The notes: generated from the letters alone by a model not told the origin. A DNA stretch of 18,017 nt from JANQLU01 sp964434955 (GCA_964434955.1 CAYSXI010000105.1:1-18017); one strand, 5' to 3'; shown: positions 1-6,769, counted from the first letter of the stretch. Program-made: numbers and translations.

Positions 1-70
1 CAGGATCAGCCTCGGTGCAGGATCAGCCCACCAACGGGATGCGCCTCGATGTGGGATCAGCTCGGTGCGG
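1..70. repeat. Imperfect short direct repeats
   Basis: The first 70 bases hold related short direct repeats. CAGGATCAGC occurs at 1-10 and 18-27, and GGATCAGC again at 54-61. The longer unit GGATCAGCCTCGGTGC at 3-18 recurs with one base deleted at 54-68. The copies overlap no credible gene. The stretch from 1 to about 242 otherwise shows no coding region or clear hairpin. The repeats resemble the other short direct repeats between genes in this window in style but not in sequence. The array may continue beyond the left edge of the window. Confidence 0.6.
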
Positions 71-242
71 GAGAAACACCTCAGTGGGAGAATAATGACA
101 GTGCCCCCCCCGAACGGGCCACTCGAGTGGCGGCATGTGACAATCCAAAACTTTTTTCAGAATTCGCCAAATACTGAGGAGCTTGAGGCGAATAGCTCAA
201 AAATTACCTGAAAAAGGGATTTTGGACCCCAGGATTGGAATC

Positions 243-881
243 ATGTCGTACCACGTACCATTTCACATGCGTAATCAAAACACGGGCGAAAAGCCGCCAG
301 TTTACATTGGTTTTGAAGCTCCACGACGCCCGCTTCGTCGATTTAGCTTCATGGGCTTTTTTGGTTTCTTGCTTTGTGTTTTCACCTGTGGAGCGCTGGC
401 CCCATTCTCGTTGATCATGAGCCTGATCGGCTTGAGAAAAGGTCCGAATTTCTTTTCGGTTGCCGGGACGGTCCTTTCGAGCCTGGCCCTGGCCGGAATG
501 ACGATGGGGCTCGTTGGAAACTCGATCGACGAACACCACCGAATGGCGGAACGGCGTGCTCGAATCCAGCATCAAAAAGTACACAAGATGAACGAGGAAA
601 CTCGATCGACGATGGTCAAAGCGGAAAAAGAATTCCGTGCTTACAAATCCGAAAATGAGAATAAGTTGCCATCGCCAATGACCGGAAGCATGATGGCCGT
701 TCACTTCAGGGATGCATGGGATCAAGAATTGCGTTACGAGGTCGAACCCGAGTTTTGCATTTTGCGATCAGCAGGTGCGGACATGGAATATGAAACCGGC
801 GACGACTTGATCCGAAAAATCGCCGGCCAGCCGATCATGGAATTCGACATTTCGATGGATAGCGATTTGTCTCAGAAATAA
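243..881 (+). CDS. Membrane protein, DUF4190-like with pseudopilin-like C-terminus
   Basis: A 212-residue protein of unknown function. Numbered from the ATG at 243, two hydrophobic segments (about 35-58 and 70-92) are separated by a short basic turn, LRKG. This is the layout of DUF4190-type small membrane domains. A charged, probably helical stretch (about 95-140) follows. The C-terminal part contains an RDAWDQELRY stretch followed by LRSAGADMEYETGDDL. This resembles the 'DPWG..Y..RSAGPDG..GTDDDI' tail of type II secretion GspG-like pseudopilins, but the N-terminal pilin signal is absent. The frame is open back to a TTG at 183, but the GAGGAG there sits only 1 nt from that TTG, so the ATG at 243 is preferred; an ATG at 267 is also possible. 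A 7-bp GC-rich hairpin and a strong terminator follow. Existence of the gene is likely; function is not known. Confidence 0.75.
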   Translation: MSYHVPFHMRNQNTGEKPPVYIGFEAPRRPLRRFSFMGFFGFLLCVFTCGALAPFSLIMSLIGLRKGPNFFSVAGTVLSSLALAGMTMGLVGNSIDEHHRMAERRARIQHQKVHKMNEETRSTMVKAEKEFRAYKSENENKLPSPMTGSMMAVHFRDAWDQELRYEVEPEFCILRSAGADMEYETGDDLIRKIAGQPIMEFDISMDSDLSQK

Positions 882-894
882 ACGCTCAAAGAAT

Positions 895-915
895 CGGCCG
901 CGGAAGTGGCGGCCG
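895..915 (+). other. GC-rich hairpin downstream of the first gene
   Basis: CGGCCGC at 895-901 and GCGGCCG at 909-915 form a perfect 7-bp stem with a 7-nt loop, starting 14 nt after the stop codon. No T run follows, so it is not a complete intrinsic terminator. It could stabilise the mRNA 3' end upstream of the real terminator at 973-1004. Confidence 0.5.
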
Positions 916-972
916 TGTTGGAAAAAGCGTTCGGTGGAAACCGAAGAGGTGAAACCCCTTTCCCCAATCCTG

Positions 973-1004
973 CCGCTACCCTGTTCGCATGGTAGCGGTT
1001 TTTT
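973..1004 (+). terminator. Intrinsic terminator
   Basis: CCGCTACC (973-980) and GGTAGCGG (991-998) pair perfectly over 8 bp with a 10-nt loop and are followed by six T residues (999-1004). This is a canonical rho-independent terminator for the gene ending at 881. The rest of 882-1173 shows no gene; it holds the hairpin at 895-915 and the presumed promoter region of the gene at 1174. Confidence 0.9.
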
Positions 1005-1173
1005 CGTTTGCTTCGGTGCTGTTAGTTGTTTTGCGAATCCGGTCGCCCTTCAAACGATTCGATAGTCACAACGCTAACTTGAACATTCAAACCGCATTTT
1101 GCCGGTCCGATCACTCGATAAATCGAAGGACCAGCCTGCGGAGGCGGGCGGATTCTGAGGATGGAGGCGATCG

Positions 1174-1719
1174 ATGTTTCAATCAAGAACGATGACATTC
1201 GCACTCTTGGCATTCAGTGCCACCTTCTGGCTGACTTCTCAAGTCGAAGCACAGCGACCCTGGAATTCCCGAACTCGCGTCAATCGGATTCATCGGTTCA
1301 TCGGTGTTTGGGTCAGTGACGGTTATCACTTGAATACGCCCGGCCCCAGTGTCGGCTACTATCAGCCCTGGTCAGCTCATAATACTTCCTCATTCAGTCG
1401 TTACCAAAAAGGTGACCGGAATGGAGCTTACGGGAGCGGAAACTTCTATGGCTCGACGACGGGTCAGGACAATTCGATACGCTACTTCCAATTTTCGCAG
1501 CCGAACCAGGCACCACCGGCACCGCAATCTCGAATCCGGTATGAATTCATACCCGACCCGAGAAACGAATATCGCAAAATCCCTGCCCCCGCGGCTCCCA
1601 AGCCACCGGCCCCACCCAAGTTCGATACTTCTCCCCAACGAGAGTTATCGAAGAGAATTCAGAAGCGAGATATTCCCAGCAAGGAAGAAGAACTGCTGGA
1701 CGCCCTAGAAATCAAATGA
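1174..1719 (+). CDS. Secreted proline-rich hypothetical protein
   Basis: A 181-residue protein I do not recognise. Residues 1-26 form a signal peptide: short polar start, hydrophobic core FALLAFSATFWLT, and a V-E-A-Q cleavage-like end. The mature part begins rich in Arg, Tyr, Gly, Ser and Asn (SVGYYQPW, YGSGNFYGS). It continues with a proline/alanine-rich stretch (about residues 140-152, PAPAAPKPPAPPK) and ends in a charged helix. There are no Cys residues and no catalytic motif. GGAGG at 1163-1167 lies 6 nt before the ATG, which supports this start. It is probably monocistronic, since terminators precede it (973-1004) and follow it (1746-1773). It is likely exported; the low-complexity composition suggests a surface or matrix-associated protein, which is only inference. 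Confidence 0.75.
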   Translation: MFQSRTMTFALLAFSATFWLTSQVEAQRPWNSRTRVNRIHRFIGVWVSDGYHLNTPGPSVGYYQPWSAHNTSSFSRYQKGDRNGAYGSGNFYGSTTGQDNSIRYFQFSQPNQAPPAPQSRIRYEFIPDPRNEYRKIPAPAAPKPPAPPKFDTSPQRELSKRIQKRDIPSKEEELLDALEIK

Positions 1720-1745
1720 CAACCATTCAAGGTTTGGTTGAACGG

Positions 1746-1773
1746 AGCGGTCAAGCAATTGGCCGCTTTTTTT
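1746..1773 (+). terminator. Intrinsic terminator
   Basis: AGCGGTC (1746-1752) pairs with GGCCGCT (1761-1767), with one G-U pair and an 8-nt loop, and the arm runs into seven T residues (1767-1773). It ends transcription of the secreted protein gene at 1174-1719 and marks the left edge of the repeat island. Confidence 0.85.
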
Positions 1774-1775
1774 GT

Positions 1776-1810
1776 GCGCCGATTTATGGGCGCCGATTTT
1801 TGTGTGCGCC
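1776..1810. repeat. Short direct micro-duplications
   Basis: GCGCCGATTT occurs at 1776-1785 and again at 1790-1799, and GTGCGCC occurs at 1774-1780 and 1804-1810. These small duplications lie between the terminator and the 15-bp tandem array and look like products of local slippage. Confidence 0.5.
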
Positions 1811-1850
1811 GCGGTGAACGAGCCCGCATCCAGTTTCCAATGTTCATTGG

Positions 1851-2070
1851 TTCATGGCGTGGAGGTTCATGGCGTGGAGGTTCATGGCGTGGAGGTTCAT
1901 GGCGTGGAGGTTCATGGCNNNNNNNNNNNNNNNNNNNNNNNNNNNNNNNNNNNNNNNNNNNNNNNNNNNNNNNNNNNNNNNNNNNNNNNNNNNNNNNNNN
2001 NNNNNNNNNNNNNNNNNNTCATGGCGTGGAGGTTCATGGCGTGGAGGTTCATGGCGTGGAGGTTCATGGC
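1851..2070. repeat. 15-bp tandem repeat array with assembly gap
   Basis: The unit TTCATGGCGTGGAGG is repeated perfectly. There are four full copies at 1851-1910 and a partial copy at 1911-1918 before the gap. After it there is a copy lacking its first base (2019-2032), two full copies (2033-2062) and a partial one (2063-2070). Because the unit is a multiple of 3, all frames stay open and give artificial repetitive peptides (SWRGG, HGVEV or MAWRF); none has a credible start or homology. The array lies in the 1720-2400 interval, where I see no real gene, between the 3' ends of two convergent genes. The copy number cannot be read because the assembly broke inside it. Confidence 0.95.
1919..2018. 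other. Assembly gap (100 N)
   Basis: Exactly 100 undetermined bases interrupt the 15-bp array, with the same repeat on both sides. A round 100 N usually denotes a gap of unknown size. The likely cause is a tandem array longer than the reads, so the real distance between flanks is unknown. Confidence 0.95.
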
Positions 2071-2159
2071 GTGCGAAGAAGAATTATTGCGCTGGCTCGG
2101 GCTGGCCCCACCGTTTTGGGACGCTGAACGGCAGGTCGATTTGCGCATCGTTGGGGAAC

Positions 2160-2239
2160 CACTCGCTGGCGCTTCGTGCTTGTAGTTGGGGTTATTCGAA
2201 AAACGCGGACGATTCACTCGCTGGCGCTTCGTGCTTGTA
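2160..2239. repeat. Two copies of a 25-bp dispersed repeat
   Basis: An identical 25-bp sequence beginning CACTCGCTGGCGCTTCG and ending TGCTTGTA occurs at 2160-2184 and 2215-2239, separated by 30 bp of unrelated sequence. The minus-strand translation contains a YKHEAPASGS-like peptide. From memory this resembles spurious peptides predicted from intergenic repeats in Rhodopirellula-type genomes, which would make it a dispersed lineage-specific repeat and not a local duplication. The two copies are seen directly; the family assignment is recollection. Confidence 0.8.
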
Positions 2240-2270
2240 TGAGGATGTCCATGGATACAGTGAGGGCGAT

Positions 2271-2366
2271 CAAACGATACCAACGAGCAAGCAATGCCGG
2301 CGAGCAAGCAATGCCGGCGAGCAAGCAATGCCGGCGAGCAAGCAATGCCGGCGAGCAAACGATACC
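2271..2366. repeat. 17-bp tandem array (4 copies) with 11-bp flanking repeats
   Basis: CGAGCAAGCAATGCCGG is repeated four times head to tail at 2284-2300, 2301-2317, 2318-2334 and 2335-2351, followed by a partial copy. The array is bracketed by the 11-bp direct repeat CAAACGATACC at 2271-2281 and 2356-2366. There are no spacers, so it is not CRISPR. It lies just beyond the 3' end of the cupin gene on the minus strand. Confidence 0.9.
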
Positions 2367-2400
2367 CTTGGGTCGCCCCAGGCTCCTTAGCGCAAACCAG

Positions 2401-2778
2401 TTACCCGAGTCGCTCCAAGTCGGTGCGCGTTCGATCGCTTGAAATGTTTCCGGTATTCACCGTTTCGGCAGGCTCAAAAAGAATCAATTGCACTTCCTGC
2501 TTCGCAATCGGCCGATGTTCAACGGTCTTTGGCACGACGAAGAACTCACCCGCTTTCAGCAACACCGACTTGGTCGCTTCTCCCTCTTTCCATTGCATTT
2601 CCATTTCACCCCGATGAATCAAGAACAATTCGTCCTCATGTTCATGGTGGTGCCACTCAAACTCGCCGAGGATTTTGGCGACTTTGACGTGCTGACCATT
2701 CAAGTCAGCAACGATCCGCGGGTTCCAGTGGTCATCAAAACGGGCGAAGGCTTCGTCAAAGTTGACTTTCGATAGCAT
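2401..2778 (-). CDS. Small single-domain cupin protein
   Basis: A 125-residue single-domain cupin (beta-barrel, probably metal-binding). Cupin motif 1 is visible around residues 38-57, a His-rich HHHEHEDE stretch followed by RGEME. The candidate metal ligands are His43 and His45 (or 45/47) and Glu50. Motif 2 is around 77-88 (GEFFVVPKTVEH), with His88 as the fourth ligand. The frame extends 11 codons upstream, but the chosen ATG at 2778 has AGGAG (minus-strand complement of 2786-2790) 7 nt before it. There is no signal peptide, so it is cytoplasmic. Small cupins of this type are often of unknown substrate (sugar- or small-molecule-related enzymes, or sensors). It stands alone, convergent with the gene at 1174-1719 across the repeat island and divergent from the PPIase gene at 2979. 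Confidence 0.85.
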   Translation of the reverse strand: MLSKVNFDEAFARFDDHWNPRIVADLNGQHVKVAKILGEFEWHHHEHEDELFLIHRGEMEMQWKEGEATKSVLLKAGEFFVVPKTVEHRPIAKQEVQLILFEPAETVNTGNISSDRTRTDLERLG

Positions 2779-2978
2779 CACTTGTCTCCTGAAATGGGCT
2801 TTTAACAACACCGGGGTGACGCTAGCGATTGTTCAAAGTAAACGTCGGTTCGGCTTGTTTTCATTCAACTGGATTTCTATACTCCGCGACCAATTTTTTC
2901 AAATCATGCTGCGCGAATCGCAGTTGGGGGCAATTCTTGTCCAGGTGAGTCCTGAAACAAGTTCAATGGAGTGACTCG

Positions 2979-4931
2979 ATGAATTCAGTTTTTGTGAAGC
3001 AACAAATTCGAATGCCCAAGATGGGTGTCGTGTTGGCGCTGGCCGGTCTGATGGTTTGGGTGCAATCCGGATTCGCACAGTATACCCGCACCAATCCCCA
3101 ATACCCTTCGACGACCCGAATCCGGAACACGGGCAATCAAGTCCGACAGACGCCGCCTCAGCAGAATCGGAGTCGACCTCCTCAAACGCAGGAAAACATG
3201 ATCCAGACCGTTGCGATGGTGAATGGTCAGACCATTTCCCGGCAACACCTGGCCAACGAAACCGTCCGTCGGTTTGGTGAAACCGTGATTGAAAGCGTGA
3301 TCAACAAACAGTTGATTTACAACGAACTCAACCGCCAGGGAATCAGCGTCACCCACAAGGATGTCAACGACGAAATTGCCCGCCAAGCTGCCAAGCTTCG
3401 CGTTTCTGTCGAACGATACCTGGAAGTCATCCAAAGCAAAAGAAACATCTCCATCAGTCGTATCAAGAACGACATTTTCTGGATGGAATTGGCACTTCGT
3501 CGTTTGGCGGAAAACCAGATTCAGGTGAATGAACAGGAAGTTGCCAAACGAATGGAAACAGAGTTTGGTGAAAAAGTCATGATTCGGGTCATCGCATTGG
3601 ACGATCCGGAAAAGGCCAAGCAAATCCACGCTGCGGTCACCGCCAACCCGCAGTCCTTTGGTCAAATGGCGATCAAACATTCAATCGATCCCAATAGTGC
3701 CTCCCGCCGGGGCGCGCTACCTCCGATTCGAAAACACACGGGCGATCCCAAGCTGGAACAGGTCGCTTTCTCACTGAAGCCGGGTGAAATCTCCCAGGTC
3801 GTTGAGTTCGGCGACCCGCAACTTCAGGCCAAAGGCGCAAAAAAGGAATTCTTCATCCTTTACTGCGAGCGAAAGTTTCCGGCGACTCGCTTGACCGAGA
3901 TTCAGGCCAGCGGGGAAAAACAACGAATCATCGAAGAAATTAAAAACGACAAACTGCGTGGTGCCGCTTCCAACCTTTTCAAGCGACTTCAGCAAACCGT
4001 CAAAATTGTCAACGTTTACAACGACGAAGAATTGAAAAAGTCGATGCCGGGCGTCGCCGCTACCGTCGACGGCCAACCGATCACCATGCGTTACTTGAGT
4101 GAAGAATGCATCGCGAGGTACGGCGTTGAAATCCTTGACAGCTTGCTCAACCGAACCTTGCTGCAACAGGCACTACAGAAAACCGGTATGCGAGTTGAAA
4201 ACGAAGACGTTCAAAAAGAAATCGTTCGCACCGCCGAATCGTATGGTTGGGTGAAGAAAGGGCAAGTCGACGTTCAAGGTTGGCTGAACTTCGTAACGCG
4301 TGGCGATAAATCAAAAGTCACTTTCTACGTTGAAGACGAAGTCTGGCCTTCCGTGGCATTGCGAAAACTGGTTGAGAAAACCGTTGAAGTTACCGACGCA
4401 GATTTGCAAAAAGGGTTCATTGCGAACTTTGGCGAACGAGTGATGGTCCAAGCGGTCGTTGTCAACGACAACAAACTGGCCAACAAGGTTTGGAAGATGG
4501 CTCGCGACAATCCCACCGAGCAGTTCTTTGGACAACTTTCCAACGAGTATTCTTCTTACACCGAACTTCGAAACAACTACGGTGAGTTCCAACCCATTCA
4601 ACGCTATGGCTCGACTCCATTCCTTGAGGAAGAAGCGTTTCGCTTGAAAACGGGCGACATCTCCGCGATCGTCCAACACGGGCGCGACTGGATTATCCTG
4701 CGGTGCAAAGGTCGGACAAAGCCGGAAGTCACCGACTTTGATGCGGTCAAGGACATGCTTCGGCAGGACATTTACGAGAAGAAACTTAATCTCGCGATGG
4801 ACAAGTACTTTGGCCAATTGCGAACCAGTGCTCAAATTGACAACTTCATGACGGGCACAAGCCAAACAGGGCGTGAGGCCGTGGAAAGTGCCCGGCGCAT
4901 GCAGCAAGGGCAAGGGCAACCACGCCGCTAA
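2979..4931 (+). CDS. Secreted tandem SurA/parvulin-like foldase
   Basis: A 650-residue exported protein made of two related halves. Residues 1-34 are a signal peptide (core VVLALAGLMVWVQ, end GFAQ), followed by a Gln/Pro/Arg-rich linker to about 75. Module 1 has a SurA N-like helical domain (about 77-185, opening AMVNGQTISRQHL) and a parvulin-like domain (about 195-300). Module 2 repeats this order at about 359-475 (ATVDGQPITMRYL) and 480-580. Both parvulin-like parts keep the acidic LKPGEIS / LKTGDIS turn. Both lack the two conserved histidines of active parvulins: the usual HIL start is MIRVI or MVQAV, and the terminal HII is replaced by FFILYC or WIILRC. A periplasmic chaperone role is therefore more likely than isomerase activity. 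GGAG at 2968-2971 lies 7 nt before the ATG, and a perfect terminator follows. Confidence 0.85.
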   Translation: MNSVFVKQQIRMPKMGVVLALAGLMVWVQSGFAQYTRTNPQYPSTTRIRNTGNQVRQTPPQQNRSRPPQTQENMIQTVAMVNGQTISRQHLANETVRRFGETVIESVINKQLIYNELNRQGISVTHKDVNDEIARQAAKLRVSVERYLEVIQSKRNISISRIKNDIFWMELALRRLAENQIQVNEQEVAKRMETEFGEKVMIRVIALDDPEKAKQIHAAVTANPQSFGQMAIKHSIDPNSASRRGALPPIRKHTGDPKLEQVAFSLKPGEISQVVEFGDPQLQAKGAKKEFFILYCERKFPATRLTEIQASGEKQRIIEEIKNDKLRGAASNLFKRLQQTVKIVNVYNDEELKKSMPGVAATVDGQPITMRYLSEECIARYGVEILDSLLNRTLLQQALQKTGMRVENEDVQKEIVRTAESYGWVKKGQVDVQGWLNFVTRGDKSKVTFYVEDEVWPSVALRKLVEKTVEVTDADLQKGFIANFGERVMVQAVVVNDNKLANKVWKMARDNPTEQFFGQLSNEYSSYTELRNNYGEFQPIQRYGSTPFLEEEAFRLKTGDISAIVQHGRDWIILRCKGRTKPEVTDFDAVKDMLRQDIYEKKLNLAMDKYFGQLRTSAQIDNFMTGTSQTGREAVESARRMQQGQGQPRR

Positions 4932-4954
4932 CCAAAATTGCTTTTGTAAAACCC

Positions 4955-4983
4955 AAAAGCCCACCAATGTGTGGGCTTTTTTT
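4955..4983 (+). terminator. Intrinsic terminator
   Basis: AAAAGCCCAC (4955-4964) and GTGGGCTTTT (4971-4980) form a perfect 10-bp stem with a 6-nt loop, and the T run continues to 4983. It lies 23 nt after the stop codon of the foldase gene. The A run on the left arm means it may also act on transcripts from the other strand. Confidence 0.95.
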
Positions 4984-5325
4984 ATGCGCAGTCCCAGGCT
5001 GCCGTCGCCATCGATTCGGCGTCCCTGGCGAATTCCCCGCTCACCTAAATACCGATGAACGGCAAAGTGGAGGCGCCACAGAAACCCAGCCCCCCTCGAC
5101 GTGGAAAGGGGCGGGACGCGAGTCATTCGTTTTGCCAAAGACATTTTGGCTCATTTTGAACAACGACCTGATGGATGATTCGGCAAAATCGCGCAAATCT
5201 GGATAATGACGTTGTCGCCGAGCTCTGGATTGCCGAGCAAAAAAATGGAATCGGAGGGAATAAAATGAGTTCTCGACCGTAGTGATATCAGAAAGCAAAT
5301 TGAATTGTTGTTTCCCTGAGATGCA
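4984..5325. other. Intergenic region upstream of the sigma-factor operon
   Basis: About 340 bases without a credible gene. One weak hairpin is visible: CCCCT (5092-5096) against AGGGG (5107-5111), with no T run. Open frames here have no signal peptide, no motif and no good ribosome binding site. The region presumably carries the promoter of the sigma-factor operon, but I cannot identify convincing -35 and -10 boxes. Confidence 0.5.
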
Positions 5326-5841
5326 ATGAGTGCCATCCGAACGATAACCACCGAAGAATTGAAACAGTTGGCGGGGAAGGGTTTCTCGCTCGCGTTTCAG
5401 ATTCTTCAACATCGCGAAGATGCGGCCGACGCCGTTCAGGACTCCCTGCACCAGCTTTATCGAAAGCAGGGGCAGTTTGACTCCAAACGCGGAACCGTGC
5501 AGGCATGGTTTCTCAAGATGGTTCGAAACCGTTGCATCGACATTCAGAGGAAATCAAAAGTTGCCACGAACGCCGACGACGCGCCCGTTGTGGATGAATC
5601 CATGGACTCGCCCGGACAATCGGCTCAGCAAAACGAGCTGATTCAAATGGCAAAATCCGCGCTGGATTCGCTTCCGCGAGACGCGCGCGAAATCATCATG
5701 CTGCGAGATTTTCATGACCTCAGTTACGCCGAGATTTCGGAAATCCTAGGCATTCCCTCGGGAACCGTCATGTCTCGACTTCATCGTGCTCGGGAGCAAT
5801 TGCGCAAGCAGGTGATTGGCAAAGACGGCAAACACGATTGA
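5326..5841 (+). CDS. ECF-type RNA polymerase sigma factor
   Basis: A 171-residue sigma-70 family factor of the extracytoplasmic function type. Region 2 spans about 20-75: FQILQHREDAADAVQDS corresponds to the core-binding helix, and GTVQAWFLKMVRNRCIDIQRK to the -10-recognition part. Region 4 spans about 108-162: LDSLPRDAREIIMLRDF, then the helix-turn-helix YAEISEILGIPSGTVMSRLHRAREQL that reads the -35 element. There is no region 1 or 3. The ribosome binding site before the ATG is weak, and a three-codon frame ATG-CAA-TGA at 5321-5329 overlaps the start. The next gene encodes a zinc-finger membrane anti-sigma factor, the standard partner. The factor is expected to be held inactive at the membrane until a signal arrives, then to direct core polymerase to its regulon. 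The signal cannot be read from the sequence. Confidence 0.93.
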   Translation: MSAIRTITTEELKQLAGKGFSLAFQILQHREDAADAVQDSLHQLYRKQGQFDSKRGTVQAWFLKMVRNRCIDIQRKSKVATNADDAPVVDESMDSPGQSAQQNELIQMAKSALDSLPRDAREIIMLRDFHDLSYAEISEILGIPSGTVMSRLHRAREQLRKQVIGKDGKHD

Positions 5842-5926
5842 CGATCTGGCAGTCGTGCAAAGAGATTTAGCGGCCAGGAAACTGGTCGAATGGTGATCCC
5901 ATTTGTGTGATCAAAAGAGTGAACCT

Positions 5927-6367
5927 ATGACAAGTTGCGAAAGAATCAACGAACTGATTTCAGGCTACCTCGACGAAGAGTTGGTCCAGGGCGATCAGCA
6001 AAAGGTCGAGGTGCATTTGAAGTCATGTCCATCCTGCAAAAAAGTGTTTGAAGACATGAAGCAGCTGCGGGATGCGGTTTCGAAAAGCTCGGTCGAGGTT
6101 GAGCTGTCGCGGGAACAGTTGGAGTTAATCATGAATGATTTACCGGCAAAGACGTCTCAGGGGATTGGTTGGGTGTTTTTGATCACCGGGATCCTCTCGC
6201 TCGCGGGTTTTCTCATTTGGCAATTTGCCATTGATGACGAAATTCCACTTTTTGTCAAAGTGGTCGTCAGCATGATTTCGTTCGGAATCATCAGTCTTTT
6301 CTTTTCGGTACTTCGTCAGCGAATGCTCGCTTCGAAATCCGATCGCTATAAGGATGTTCAAATATGA
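5927..6367 (+). CDS. Zinc-finger (zf-HC2) transmembrane anti-sigma factor
   Basis: A 146-residue membrane protein that probably binds and inhibits the ECF sigma factor encoded just upstream. The N-terminal cytoplasmic domain has the zinc-finger anti-sigma signature: Cys4 in TSCERINELISGYLDEEL, then His30, Cys34 and Cys37 in HLKSCPSC. Two hydrophobic segments follow (about 80-101 and 107-129), with only a short acidic loop between them and a basic C-terminal tail. With no sizeable sensor domain outside the membrane, sensing may occur in the membrane or through the zinc site (redox). The frame opens at a TTG at 5903, but the ATG at 5927 matches the usual start of the domain. It lies 85 nt after the sigma gene, and its TGA overlaps the ATG of the next gene (ATGA), so the genes are cotranscribed. 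Confidence 0.88.
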   Translation: MTSCERINELISGYLDEELVQGDQQKVEVHLKSCPSCKKVFEDMKQLRDAVSKSSVEVELSREQLELIMNDLPAKTSQGIGWVFLITGILSLAGFLIWQFAIDDEIPLFVKVVVSMISFGIISLFFSVLRQRMLASKSDRYKDVQI

Positions 6368-6690
6368 TCGTTGTCACAACTGAAACCATTTCCAACAAAC
6401 GAATCACCGAGACACTCGGCCTGGTTCGCGGAAACACGATTCGGGCTCGTCACGTTGGACGCGACATCCTTGCGGGGCTTCGAACCCTGGTCGGCGGTGA
6501 AATTCACGAATACGCAAAACTTTTGGCGGAAAGCCGTGAACAGGCTTTGGACCGAATGGTCGCGGAAGCACGGGAGTTGGGTGCCGATGCCATTGTCAGT
6601 GTTCGTTTCTCAACCTCCGTCATCATCGGCGGTGCGGCGGAGATGCTGGCCTTCGGTACGGCCGTAAAACTGGTAGACTCTCAGGAATAG
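6364..6690 (+). CDS. YbjQ / UPF0145 family protein
   Basis: A 108-residue protein of the YbjQ (UPF0145) family, sometimes described as a putative heavy-metal-binding domain. Typical family features are visible along the chain: the N-terminal VTTETI strand, G-N-T-I-R-A, a GGEIHEYAKLL helix, the SREQALDRMVAEARELGADAI helix, the VSVRF strand, and the C-terminal FGTAVKL. These small proteins form oligomeric rings in known structures; the molecular role is poorly defined. There is no signal peptide, so it is cytoplasmic. The start codon overlaps the stop of the anti-sigma gene, which places it as the third gene of the sigma-factor operon and suggests translational coupling. An association with envelope or metal stress is a reasonable inference only. 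Confidence 0.88.
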   Translation: MIVVTTETISNKRITETLGLVRGNTIRARHVGRDILAGLRTLVGGEIHEYAKLLAESREQALDRMVAEARELGADAIVSVRFSTSVIIGGAAEMLAFGTAVKLVDSQE

Positions 6691-6720
6691 CGGGCTCAAC
6701 CGGGCCCGCAGCCTGCTTTT
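6690..6720 (+). terminator. Possible terminator after the sigma-factor operon
   Basis: GCGGGC (6690-6695) can pair with GCCCGC (6704-6709) around an 8-nt loop, and four T residues occur at 6717-6720 after a 7-nt spacer. The stem begins at the last base of the stop codon. The gap between stem and T run makes this a weak intrinsic terminator. Confidence 0.4.
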
Positions 6721-6769
6721 CCGACGAACTGAATTTGATCAACGACGCAATCGAACGATTGTCAAAGAA

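Noticed and set aside
2284..2351. CRISPR array
   Set aside because: The 17-bp units are directly adjacent with no spacers, and no cas gene is nearby.
1738..2390. Open frames across the 15-bp array and the gap
   Set aside because: They exist because the unit is a multiple of 3 and N is not a stop. They have low-complexity peptides in all frames, no credible start signal and an undetermined middle.
2985..3680. Minus-strand open frame of 231 codons
   Set aside because: It is antisense to the N-terminal half of the foldase gene and has the composition of a codon-bias shadow.
5092..5111. Terminator or riboswitch in the region before the sigma gene
   Set aside because: Only a 5-bp stem with a 10-nt loop and no T run is present, too little for either call.
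4311..5144. Long minus-strand open frame (277 codons) under the foldase gene
   Set aside because: It lies antisense to a well-supported coding sequence with signal peptide and conserved modules, and its translation has no recognisable motif.
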